From Asterionellopsis glacialis (lineage: Eukaryota > Bacillariophyta > Plagiogrammaphyceae > Rhaphoneidales > Asterionellopsidaceae), in NCBI GenBank assembly GCA_014885115.2, contig WKLE02001109.1, forward strand, positions 1-38,331: a DNA stretch of 38,331 nucleotides, read 5' to 3'. This document shows, piece by piece, positions 8,161 through 18,300 of the stretch. The notes under the pieces are model-generated. The model ran no database searches. It saw only the letters and a list, made by a program, of their open reading frames with translations, and was not told where the DNA came from. How positions within the stretch are numbered: the stretch's first letter is position 1; each line of letters opens with the position of its first letter. A program made the translations under genes and the position numbers.

Positions 8161-10299
8161 TTATTCCTCTTCTTGTTCTGATTGGTCAAACTTACCACCG
8201 GGGATTTTCACATCATCAATACCGACAAGCCCACTTTGAGATTGGCTAGACGAACTCTCGAAGCGAAGTATCACTTTCTGGCGATCATGCCTATTTTTCC
8301 TACAGTGAGCCAAAAATTCGTCAAAAGATACTGGTTGAACGAAGGAGTGATGAAAAAGCAAAGCGAAGATAAATTTAGAAGCAGGCGTATACAAGTGAAA
8401 TTCAGGAAGTTACGAGATGGCTTACTTTTCCCATCATTGTCAAGGTCGGCCTCTGCTATAAGTTCGTCAACTCGTTCCGGTGGACAGTTACGTCCAAGCA
8501 AATCCAATAAGTTGTCTCTTGAAATAAAACCAGTGTCATCGCTATCAATTCGATCAAAGGCGTTTGCGATTCTTTTCACGTTCAAGTATATATGTTAAAA
8601 TGAGAAACAAGTTTTTTTTAATGATTCAGAATAAATCTTGAAACTGACTAGGAAAGACAATATTATTGAGGGTCTTACCGTTCTTCTTCAATATATCCCT
8701 GTGCATCTAATGCTGCAGCAAGGAACTCAGTATAGAGAATTGTCCCTGTTTTGTTAATATCCAATGATTCAAATGCTTTCTTAATATCTTCGTCCGTAAA
8801 GCTGCTTCCTTCTAATGCTGTTTTGAATTCATCGTACGAGATCGTTCCATCATTTGCCGTATCATACTGGTCAAATGCCTTCCGTAGCTCCGAAATTTCA
8901 TCAACGGCGCTGTGGTGAGCCACCATAACAAGAGCAAGTTTCCTAAGTTCTGAGGTATTTGCAAAGGTCAAAAGATTGTTCTCGACATCTTGCATAGTTT
9001 TTACAGATGGCTTACGATCAGAGAGAGGGAACTCCTTGCTCTGCCACTTGTGGTTTAAAGCCTGTTGAGCAGTAAGGCGCTTTTTGGGGTCCATCTCAAT
9101 CAAGGAGGATACAAAATCTTTTGCCTCGTCTGAAATGGACTTCCAAATGGGGTTATCGAAATTATAATCACATCTCATAATCCTATCGATCACTCTACGC
9201 CTTTTCCTGTGATAGAAAGGCTTTTCTCCAGATAAGAGAACGAATGTAATTACTCCCACAGACCACAAGTCTGCCTGCTTCGTGTATACACCCTGGAGCA
9301 CTTGAGGTGCCATGGTGTCTGCATGGTGTAAAAACATAAGAACGTGATACGAGAAATGAGATATATCAAGAATAGTCACAAGGTTAGTTGAAGACACATA
9401 GGCAACACGCATGCCACCATTCGAAACTTACAGATAGTTCCGACTCCATCATAGAGATAGGGATTATGTTCTGAAAATTTGGCACTCAGTCCAAAGTCAA
9501 TCAACTTAATCTCAGCATCTGCATTTTTATTTTCAAACATTATGTTTTCGAATTTGAGATCGCGATGGATGATACCTCGATCGTGCATATGTTTGAGAGC
9601 AGAGAGAAGCTTTCCAACATGTTTAGCAGCTTCCTTTTCTGAATAGGGAGTTCTTGCATACAAATCTCCACCAGAACAAAGTTCCATAATCATAAAGATT
9701 TGTTTCGAGCTGTCGTATGTTTCATATGCTTTGACAATGTTGGGATGATCAAGATGCCGAAGAATCTCTACCTCGTTTCTTAATTCTTCCACGAATTCAG
9801 CACTAATCCGTCTCAATTGGATGCTCTTCATGGCATATTCAACTTTGGTAGACCGATCAGTCACTGGCTCTCGCTTATTACCATTGCTATTGCCTTTAGG
9901 TAAACAACATCCAAAGCAACCAGCATCACTACTATGATCGCTATTATATGCTGACCCCCCTACTGCCTCAGGTCTTACGCGGACTCGAGATACAGCACCA
10001 ATGGATCCTTCACCCAAAACCTGTGTTACTTCATATTTTTCCAGCACATCTTTTGTATATGCACATAACAATGGGATTCCCAACAGGGGCGATCAGTTTG
10101 AAAAAGGGGCAATAGATGAGTTTCAATTATAAAAGATTACACGCTCTTTGCAAAATCAGTCGGTTTTACCACACGTACCCTCATTCGTTCGTTCACGAAT
10201 CACGTTGTTGTTTAAGGACTTGGCCCGCGAGCCTCGGCCTGAAGAGCCGTCACTAAAAGACGAAGACTTTCCCTGATCTGTGCCCAAACAGTTCCCCAT
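8161..10299 (-). CDS. Calcium-dependent protein kinase (CDPK), five exons, N-myristoylation motif
   Basis: Predicted exons on the complement are 10299-10179, 10049-9432, 9318-8679, 8571-8426 and 8330-8161. All junctions are GT-AG and in phase, introns are 95-129 nt, and the product has 564 residues. It starts MGNC, a Gly2 myristoylation plus Cys4 palmitoylation signal for membrane attachment. The kinase domain shows the Gly loop GEGSIGAV (about 53-60), Lys115 in YAMKS, HRDLKFEN (202-209), DFG (225-227) and a GTIYTMAP activation segment. An unusual insert of about 40 residues (67-108) with the Cys cluster CFGCC lies between the Gly loop and Lys115. After a CDPK-type junction come four EF-hands with loops at about 399-410, 433-444, 469-480 and 502-513. 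Loop 3 ends in Asn instead of Glu, so it may bind calcium weakly. The likely role is decoding calcium signals into Ser/Thr phosphorylation. It is divergent from the acyltransferase gene. Confidence 0.9.
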
Positions 10300-10843
10300 G
10301 TTTAACTAATCTGAGTTTGATGTTCAGGAGGTAAGAACCGGGAATCACTAATAAAGTCGTCTTTTATACGAGAAGGTCAAAAAGGGTGTTCGCAATGATA
10401 TTATTTCAGATACGCAACCAGAGATTTCGAGATGAGATTGTGGTTGCTGAGTTTGCTGTTATTAATAGGACTACTGCAAGAAGACGGTTTGAATCTTGGC
10501 AAAGATTTTTTGTGATGAGAAGTATGTAGGTCCTACCTGTACTGGTACCTCCTGTACCTGGTACCTGGTACGAGTGCAATTTTTAAATGAGTGTTCCTGA
10601 ACTACTGAATCTCACGTAGCTTTTTAGCGTACCTGGTACTCTATTTTTTAAACCCCAACCATAATGATACTATATAAGGAACACCTAAGAATTTGTGAAA
10701 ATTCCGAATTCTGAAAATTGATCAGACACGGAAAACGGGAATGAAATCAGAACAGGGACAACCCTCTCTAGGTCCCGCAAAACTGAAAACCGCACGGAAT
10801 CTCTTGGTGGGATACAACGCTACTGTAATCAAGCTATGCGCAA
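10300..10843. promoter_or_regulatory. Divergent promoter region between CDPK and acyltransferase genes
   Basis: This region separates two head-to-head genes. It contains overlapping palindromic repeats of GTACCTGGTAC (10554-10571, and again 10629-10639) with a looser TACCTGTACTGGTACC at about 10534-10549, and a TATATAAGG box at about 10671-10679 suited to the + strand gene. Short upstream ORFs start at 10741 and nearby. Shared regulation of the two genes is possible but unproven. Confidence 0.45.
10554..10639. repeat. GTACCTGGTAC palindrome-like repeats
   Basis: Two overlapping copies occur at 10554-10571 and a third at 10629-10639. Related TACCTGGTACC occurs at about 14991-15001 and TACCAGGTTCGGTAC at about 14480-14494, upstream of the HECT gene. 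The near-palindromic form suggests a dimeric DNA-binding protein site or the arms of a small repeat family. Confidence 0.5.
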
Positions 10844-12754
10844 ATGTCAAGTCCAACATTTTGTTTCACACCGACTCACTCATTTACAACACATTCTTGC
10901 ATCATTGTAAACGTTCGAACCCTCGCTCCTGATAGATTCAATCAGGTATTAACGCAACTCCATCGTCAAACCAAAAAAAAGCATTACTATTTGGTAAAAA
11001 ATTCACTCATGGATTTTTCATCTTGTTTAACTTTTCAATCGAGCAAACATGTTGCATGGTTCATTCTATTTATCCTTTCTTTGATAGTTGGGGCGATCCC
11101 TGACGTTGGTGAATATGCCACAACTTCAATAATTATCCTTCTAACCTTTACTCGCTTCGGTACTTTACTATGTTGCTGCTGTCGAAGGAACGAACAGCCG
11201 AGAACAACAGGAACAACCGACGAGAATAATGACCATATTATCAGTAACGAAGTAGCAGCATCCACAGTACCTTTCATAGATACCAATAATGAAGAAGAAG
11301 ACCTTGACAAGATCCATGTAGAAGGACAGGACTGCACCTGTACATGTTCAGATAGAATAGGTAGTGATATGCTTGAAGTATCGTCATCCGCATCTCAGGT
11401 TCAGGAAGGACCAAATAATGATATTATTCTGGAAGAAGAGGAGGGAGAACCAAACCACGGGTGTAGCAGTTGTCGTGGAGATAATTCACAACAACTTTGT
11501 GCTAGTGACCAACGTTTGTTCTTTCTAGATAATGTGAAAATATTTTTGACAGCCTTGGTGGTTACGCATCATGTAACTTGTGGGTATGGTGCATGTGGTG
11601 AAAGATCATGGTTCCTTATTATTGGTCTATATGAAAATCCGTTTCTTCATAACTTTGGAAATGGTTTTGTGACATTGAATCAATGTTTCTTCATGCCACT
11701 CTTTTTCTTCATTAGTGCCTACTTTGTACCTCAAAGTTATGAAAGAAAGGGACACGAGCGATTCCTGTATGATCGAAGTAAACGACTTTGGATACCAGCT
11801 ACGCTTGGAACGTATGTGGTTGTTCCAGGTTGCTTTATTTTGAGTGAATTGGTGGGAAAAGCAAATACGAACAATGACGACTCGTCATCTTTGTTGTACC
11901 TACCCTTTCCCGGACATTGCTGGTTCTTATACTGGTTACTTATCATGAATTGGTGTTATACATCCCTATACGATTCAACTACCTCCTTACCTTGGAGTGC
12001 TTACTTTGAAAAGCTACCTTCTACGTGGCTTCGGATATGCGCAGGTACTTGGATTTGTGGAATTGCCATGCTCTTGGTGATTATACTTCTCCGAAGTAGC
12101 TCGTTTGCAAGTATGCCATTGGTATTTGGGTCACTGACTTGTGACATCTTTATGTTTTATCTTGGAATACTTGCCTACCGGAATAATTGGTTTCGTAAAG
12201 ATGAAGGAGAAGACGGTAGAAGAGGAGAGGGATATTCGCATTATCTTCGAGATCAACTTGACATTTCTATTTGGACTTTAAGACTTATGGTCCTGGTAGA
12301 GGGTGTTGGTATTGTATTTTTAATGCCCAGAGCTGCACATGGGTTGGGATATGCTATAACGGCATTTGCTATAGCAGGTGTATTCTGTTTGGATATGAGC
12401 TTTTTGGTATTAGATTTTTTTCAATGTTATATGGACTTTCAAACTCCATTAACACGATTCTTATCAGATGCGGCCTACGCAGTTTATATTTTTCATCCCT
12501 GGATTGTGGTTCTATCAGTAACAGGATTTGTCTGGATTTACAATCGAATCATTGTCCATGATGAAGAAGCTGAAAACCAAATTGTATTTGATCATGGAGG
12601 TCTTCCACCAGTCACTTCCAAAACTGAACTAATTGGTACTGGAAACGGAGCTTCCACTCTAGCAATAGCATGGGCTGTCACAACAATTTTGAACCATCTT
12701 CTAATCTGGCCCATTGCATGGTGCATCAAGAAGTGCATTCCGTCTATTTTTTAG
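10844..12754 (+). CDS. Acyltransferase-3 family multi-pass membrane protein
   Basis: The longest frame encodes 636 residues from the ATG at 10844. An in-frame ATG at 11009 (residue 56, MDFSSCLTF) directly precedes the first membrane helix and may be the true start, because 10844-11008 reads like 5' UTR. After the first two helices comes an acidic, low-complexity linker (about 110-220). The catalytic region then begins RLFFLDNVKIFLTALVVTHH, matching the acyltransferase-3 signature, in which the final His is thought to act in acyl transfer. It continues with FFFISAYFVP, the conserved basic RSKRLWIPATLG, GHCWFLYWLLIMNW and several further hydrophobic helices to the C terminus. Members move acyl groups, often acetyl, across or at membranes onto sugars, lipids or other acceptors. 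The acceptor here is unknown. No intron is evident. Confidence 0.82.
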   Translation: MSSPTFCFTPTHSFTTHSCIIVNVRTLAPDRFNQVLTQLHRQTKKKHYYLVKNSLMDFSSCLTFQSSKHVAWFILFILSLIVGAIPDVGEYATTSIIILLTFTRFGTLLCCCCRRNEQPRTTGTTDENNDHIISNEVAASTVPFIDTNNEEEDLDKIHVEGQDCTCTCSDRIGSDMLEVSSSASQVQEGPNNDIILEEEEGEPNHGCSSCRGDNSQQLCASDQRLFFLDNVKIFLTALVVTHHVTCGYGACGERSWFLIIGLYENPFLHNFGNGFVTLNQCFFMPLFFFISAYFVPQSYERKGHERFLYDRSKRLWIPATLGTYVVVPGCFILSELVGKANTNNDDSSSLLYLPFPGHCWFLYWLLIMNWCYTSLYDSTTSLPWSAYFEKLPSTWLRICAGTWICGIAMLLVIILLRSSSFASMPLVFGSLTCDIFMFYLGILAYRNNWFRKDEGEDGRRGEGYSHYLRDQLDISIWTLRLMVLVEGVGIVFLMPRAAHGLGYAITAFAIAGVFCLDMSFLVLDFFQCYMDFQTPLTRFLSDAAYAVYIFHPWIVVLSVTGFVWIYNRIIVHDEEAENQIVFDHGGLPPVTSKTELIGTGNGASTLAIAWAVTTILNHLLIWPIAWCIKKCIPSIF

Positions 12755-12785
12755 CAAATCCAAATTAAAATAACATAAATTCTTT

Positions 12786-12793
12786 TGACGTCA
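12786..12793. promoter_or_regulatory. Isolated palindromic TGACGTCA site
   Basis: A single full CRE-type octamer lies 32 bp downstream of the acyltransferase stop codon. It is isolated, so it may be fortuitous or part of the 3' UTR. Confidence 0.25.
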
Positions 12794-12889
12794 AGTTATT
12801 ATTGATATTTAGGAGTCCTAGAACGGAGCTGTAGAGCATTGTCTAAACTTTTTCTACTGCAATTCGCCAGTATGGGCTACCTTTTTTTT

Positions 12890-13102
12890 CTAATCCATTG
12901 TTCTATCTTTTGAAGTAGTGCTTGTTGATGGTGGTGGTTGCAGAGCTTCAAGACGTCCCAGAGCTTCACTTGTCAAGGTAGTTAAATCCCTATTTTTCTT
13001 CATCTTGTAAACAACTTTAAAAATTTCCATTTTAACTACAAAGTGTTTACCTGCTGCACGTTCAATCACTTGTACACGATTGATTATTATTATTTCTGCC
13101 AT
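12890..13102 (-). CDS. Possible small protein or terminal exon, unknown
   Basis: The complement strand has a 70-codon frame from the ATG at 13102 (MAEIIIINRVQVIERAAG) to the stop at 12890, ending in a proline/serine/threonine-rich tail (ALQPPPSTSTTSKDR). The Leu/Glu-spaced stretch TLTSEALGRLEAL could form a short helix. A GTAAAC donor-like site follows ERAAG, but I found no acceptor that keeps the frame. No family is recognised. It may be a real small gene, the last exon of a gene further right, or chance. Confidence 0.25.
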   Translation of the reverse strand: MAEIIIINRVQVIERAAGKHFVVKMEIFKVVYKMKKNRDLTTLTSEALGRLEALQPPPSTSTTSKDRTMD

Positions 13103-13140
13103 GGTACGAGCACGACTCAATCTCAAAGTATGAAGACTTT

Positions 13141-13700
13141 ATGGATTCTTTCTTGCCACCTTCTCGCAGATCAGGCAGCAGCGAACCCAATCGTTACTTC
13201 AAATCCAACCGATACCAAATGGCGTTGACATCCAGTCTGGAAAGGCATAAAGCCTTGGGGCGTCGTGAAACGGTACATGACCTAACACACGTAATGAATC
13301 CACAGGAACATCGGTATTTCAACCCAAACCTTCAAACGTTGGCAAGCGACCGTCAGCCGACTTTAGAATTTCGCCAGTATTTTGAACTGCAATAAAGTTG
13401 GAGCTTGGGTTCGGTTTTACATTGGCATGGTTCATCAATCGGCAAGGTTGGCTCCTCCCAAGCCCATTCGGAATGGTTGATCGCACAAGCATCAATTCGA
13501 GGCTCTTTTTTCACTACGTAATCGAAGATCGTACCCTCCGAGACTTTTATGACTGGCGATTCAAGGAATTAACAGTTCTTGAGGATGTTAGACTAGTTCT
13601 AGTTGCTGTAAAGGTTGTGCGGAAGGAACTGGGTGCCATTAATTATAGACACGTATACGAAGGAAAACACCTCAAATTTTTAGGTGTAGATTATCTCTGA
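13141..13700 (+). pseudogene. Coding-like region in two frames, unidentified, possibly decayed
   Basis: The base composition is visibly richer in G and C than the flanks. Two adjacent frames are open: 13141-13395 (RHKALGRRETVHDLTHVMNP..) and 13398-13700 (DFYDWRFKELTVLEDVRLVLVAV). They lie in different phases with only a few bases between them. I could not find a GT-AG pair that joins them in frame. It may be a broken gene or a gene fragment; I do not recognise the protein. Low confidence. Confidence 0.25.
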
Positions 13701-13737
13701 ATCATTTCATCAACTTTGTATTATTGGTGTTCATGTA

Positions 13738-13741
<4 letters not shown>

Positions 13742-13773
<32 letters not shown>
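13742..13773. repeat. (TA)16 microsatellite
   Basis: An uninterrupted run of 16 TA units in an intergenic AT-rich stretch. Confidence 0.95.
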
Positions 13774-13776
<3 letters not shown>

Positions 13777-15360
13777 ATTCGCAAACAAGCAAGGTAAATG
13801 ATCCATAGCAAACATTTGTCATGGTTGTCGAATGAATCGTAAATTGACAACTTTTGGTGCTCGTGCTAAAAAAAACAATGCTGTTGTTGACGATACCATT
13901 GTTGGATAATCCATGAGTAGAGGAAATAAATGACTTGTATCTTGTAATGATAAGAACGGGTGCAATACTTGGTGCTGAGATCGTAAGACTGAAGCGATTG
14001 TGTGTTGGCGTAATAGATTTTGCATAGATTTTGCATAGATTTTGCATTCGACTTTATGATACTCCATGCAGAAACAAAGACCGAAAGAAAAAACTGAGCA
14101 AGTGCAATAGCTCACTAACAATGAGAAGATGTGGTTGTAGAATTCAAAATTGTTATTACTCATCTTTCTCGGGTATTTGAAAATTGTTGTTTTGTTTATC
14201 TCTCTTGAGAACCAACGGAAAAGTGTGGGTGCTTTCTGGAATGATATAAATCGCTATCGTGCGCCACATCTAGAGGATGAAAACGATGAGTTCTTGTATT
14301 CTCTTCACTCGTCATTCGTTGCGACTCTTTGTTGAGGTTGAGAACTGCTCTGACTATTCTATAAAATACCGGTACCGTTGATATTGTGATTGTTGTTCAT
14401 TGTGCCAATGCCGAAATCTCTTGGGAGATTGGTGACAAAGTAAAAGAACCAAGTAAAAGACACTTCTTGGTACGTTATTTACCAGGTTCGGTACATTTTA
14501 TCATACCGGTATATATTATATACATATCATAAGTTCACAGACAGTATGGATTATTAGGCACAATTCACTAAAAATCGCCCAGTATCCAGTAAGAATCACA
14601 TCATCTCCATATATATATTTTTTTTAATAATACACGTACTTTTTTGCGATTATTAGTTTGACAACTTACTTGATACCATGTTAATACATTTTCAAACATA
14701 GGTAGGACTTCGGAGGACCAGAGTTTGAATGTTGAAAATATCTATACTATTTAACACCATCTGCTTGAAATTGCACAGAATATCATGTTTGTCCCCTCTG
14801 CTACTCCGTTGGGTCTCTGTACTTTGCAAAGCCAACCATTCTCCAAAAGAAGCTCTCCGAAGACTCCGTATATACATGGCAATAGTCTTACAAGTCTTGA
14901 TACAATCTGTTTTAGTGATATATATAATTCCTATGATAAAAATAGCCTTTTATAAAATATAATATCCTAATCAATGTGGAAAATAAAGCCTACCTGGTAC
15001 CGGTGGGAGTTCGACTACCTTTGTACTATAACAGGTACAGTACTTTATTTCAGAGACGCGTCGAGAATCGATCGGCCGGTTATCTGTATCCCTGTACGAG
15101 GTAATACCCCCAGAATGCCCGCTGTAGGACTACTGGTTGGGTGCAAGGTATTATTTATGTAGGACTTGAGTGCTAGAACCTACATATCGCACCGACCATC
15201 ATCAGACAGCAGATATCTGTCATTTCCGAATGGCAGCACCCGAAATAGACTACCATCAAGAAGAGACTATCGTTTGAAAGTTTGCCCCTATTGACAAAAG
15301 AGACAGTCGAACGATATATAGATAGAAAGGCTGAGAGAGAACAAGTTCTGGAGTTCAACC
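13774..15360. other. Intergenic region upstream of the giant HECT gene
   Basis: No supported gene is present; the frames here are short and AT-biased. Apart from the 11-bp tandem repeat, TACC/GGTA-rich near-palindromes occur at about 14480-14494 and 14991-15008. A TATATAG box at about 15315-15321 lies 40 bp upstream of the HECT start codon and is a candidate core promoter or early 5' UTR element. Confidence 0.45.
14015..14047. repeat. Three tandem copies of an 11-bp unit
   Basis: AGATTTTGCAT is repeated three times without a mismatch. Confidence 0.9.
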
Positions 15361-18300
15361 ATGAGGAGTTCTGGTGTGGATCCTCCTTCTAACACTGGTC
15401 GTGATCGTGCCATTGAAACATTGATTGACATGGAACCTCATGGTGCCTTTTATCGTGCCGCTCGTGTTCTGGTACGTACATTTCTACGTGTGTCTAGTAC
15501 TTATCGATAAATCCAACGCGGGAGAGAGAAGAAACGACACGCAAACGTGACTGCAACTGTCCTGTCGGAATGCCAATGAGAGTTTTGAAGGACAATCTTG
15601 AAGAAAAAGACATTGGAAAAAGAAAAATGCACGTATACTCAACTCACTTCTTTCTGTTCCCTGTTTTTTATGTTTCTCTCTGTCGTTCTTTTTGTAAAAC
15701 CTTGAATAGGACGAAGCCGTCCCACGGAGTTTATCGAATCGTCCGAATTTAATTACAAGAGCTGCATTGATAGAACAAGCCAATGCATTACGTGTTCATG
15801 AAATTGATTCTGCAATTAAACTATTGGGTCCAACAGAAAAGGAAGATGCAGATGATGGGTCGATGGATCAGGATGGAAAGACGAATAAGACTCACACGAC
15901 TGGGAATGTCATGGCATCCTCCTCATCCGAAATTAGTTCTAGATCAGATTATCGTGATCGAGTTTTACGGCATTATGCAAAGATTGTCAAAGTAGCCAAT
16001 AGTAACAAAGAAAGCAACAATAACCATACTGCCACCAACCTGAGTGGTAGTACGGATGCATCCCCTACATCAGCGTCATCTACCACTACACCTGCTACAG
16101 ATACTTCCACCATGATGATTTCAAAGAAAAAAAAGAAAACGAGAAGTGTAAAGTCCACTGCTCCACCTCCTCAACTTGTAGCAGCCTTGCGAACTATATT
16201 TGGTACCACTACGAATACCACGGAGAGCACCAATACTACTACCAAAGCTACCAATACTACTACTACTACTACACATCACAGTGCAACTCATCATGCTGTT
16301 GTATTGAGACAACTTTTGAAACAAATTATGCATCATTCTGTATTTCAGTCTTCTTCAGAAATGACTGGTGGTTCTAGTGGTGTTCACAACTTATATGACA
16401 ATGATATCCCCTATGATGGAGACGAAGATGATGAAGAAGAGGACGATGCAAGTGACAATGATGAATTGTTTGAGGATGACGACGATGATGACGACGACGA
16501 CGAGGATCATCATGGTGAACATTTCAACCCTACTACAAGTAACACTGGTGTCAATCGAAATGGTATTCCTACATCTTCTACTAGAAACAGTGCCACATTG
16601 GAATCTATTGCAGGTAATGCATGTCAAGCTGCATCCTCACAGAAAGATAATGATGAGGATAAGGATGCCTTGAGTGGATTGTTAATTGCGGTCATGTCAA
16701 TTATTACTCAAGCAACGCAACTTGAGAAGGAAGAAGCCCATCTTGCTTTGGACCATCATACTGGTACCAATAAGGATGTTGTCGATTTTGAACGAAAGAA
16801 AATGGGAATTACACGTCCTGACAAAGACTTGGATAGTGCACACGACCATCATCATGATCACCACCGTATTCCAGAAGGGACTATTGGTCTTGGTACTACA
16901 ACCACTGCAACAACACTATCATCATCGTCGTCCACTACCACCTCTGCCGCACAAACACCACCACCCATGACACCCATTTTACCACCCTTACAGGTAGGAG
17001 GAATCTTATCATTATTAGACCATGGAACAGATAACAATGATGGCAACGATGACAAGAGCTTTGCTCTGGATCCGCGCATTTTATCCTATCTTGGCCAAGC
17101 TGCAGCAGTGTATGAAGAACGAATTGAAATACAAAAAACACGTCTCTTTGCCAAGCTTCAAGCAGAACGCGAAGCTGCTGAGGAGCTAGAAAAACAAAAG
17201 GCAATAAGCGACGAAAGCAATGGTGATGAGGGCGATGCCAGTAAGAAAGACAAAGCATCACCCGAAACTCCAGCAGCTGATAATAGAAGTGTCATGCCAA
17301 CTACACCATCAGGGGACAGAGAGGATGACGACGACGATGATGACGATGACGAAGCGGGCGAGGATGCAGCTGCAGCAGCTATACGATTGGCAGCCGCAGC
17401 AGCTGCTGATGATTCACCCATGAGTCAAGCCATGTTTGAACGGATAATTCGACGTGTGTCTGGAGAAGTCACATCGTCTGACGAAGAAGAGGACGAAGAT
17501 GATGTTGACACCCCTCAATCTCCTACTCTTGAACAACAACTACTACAGCATGAGGAAGAAGAGCAACAGGATAAAGACGAGTCGGCAGGGGATGACGACG
17601 ACGATGACTCAGACACTACTACTTCTAATCCACGTCGTCATGCAACTACTTCTTCCAATGTGACATCCGATCAAAACCCGCACGCGGGTGAGCATCACGA
17701 ACATTTAGATAGTTCATCATCCTCTTCATCCTCTTCCTCTTCGTCATCTAGTGACGAAGAAGAAGAAGACGAAGAAAGAGAAGACGAAGATGGAATTCTC
17801 GCCCCTATGAACCCTCTGAATGTTAGAACGTCCGGTCTTGGTGGAGATGATGATGATGAAATGTTACGTCAAGCACTTGCCCTTAGTTTAGCAGAGCAAG
17901 GTTCTTCTGGAGAACAATCTACAACTGCAAATGTTTCAGATAAAGGTGACAACAATAACAACACCGACACTAGTGAAAATGTGGCAGCAGATGGAAAACT
18001 ATCTCCGTCGTCTACTACAGCATTGTCAACTCCAAAGAACACATCTGGAGACGGCGAGGACAACGATAAATCGGGCGACAATGATGATGGTGACGATGAT
18101 GAATCAAGTCTTCCACCTCTTCCAGCTGCTCCAGCTCACTATCCGTATCAATCATGGATTGATGTTGATGTGGCAGCCAACAGTGGTGACAATGAGGATG
18201 CTACTCCCTCATCAAAAACTCAGCCGTACTTTGATCCTGCAGCTTTGTCGAGATTTGCTTCTCTCCCTTCCGCACATGTCGTTATGCACTTTTTACGGCA

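Noticed and set aside
10905..10930. GTTCGAACC resembling a tRNA B box
   Set aside because: No A box, acceptor stem or cloverleaf could be built around it; it lies in the 5' part of the acyltransferase frame.
13742..13773. (TA)16 as a replication origin or cruciform signal
   Set aside because: Simple dinucleotide repeats are common in AT-rich intergenic DNA and nothing else supports an origin.
15570..15752. Short frame within the first intron of the HECT gene
   Set aside because: Lies across intron and exon in a different phase; splicing from 15471 to 15710 explains the region better.
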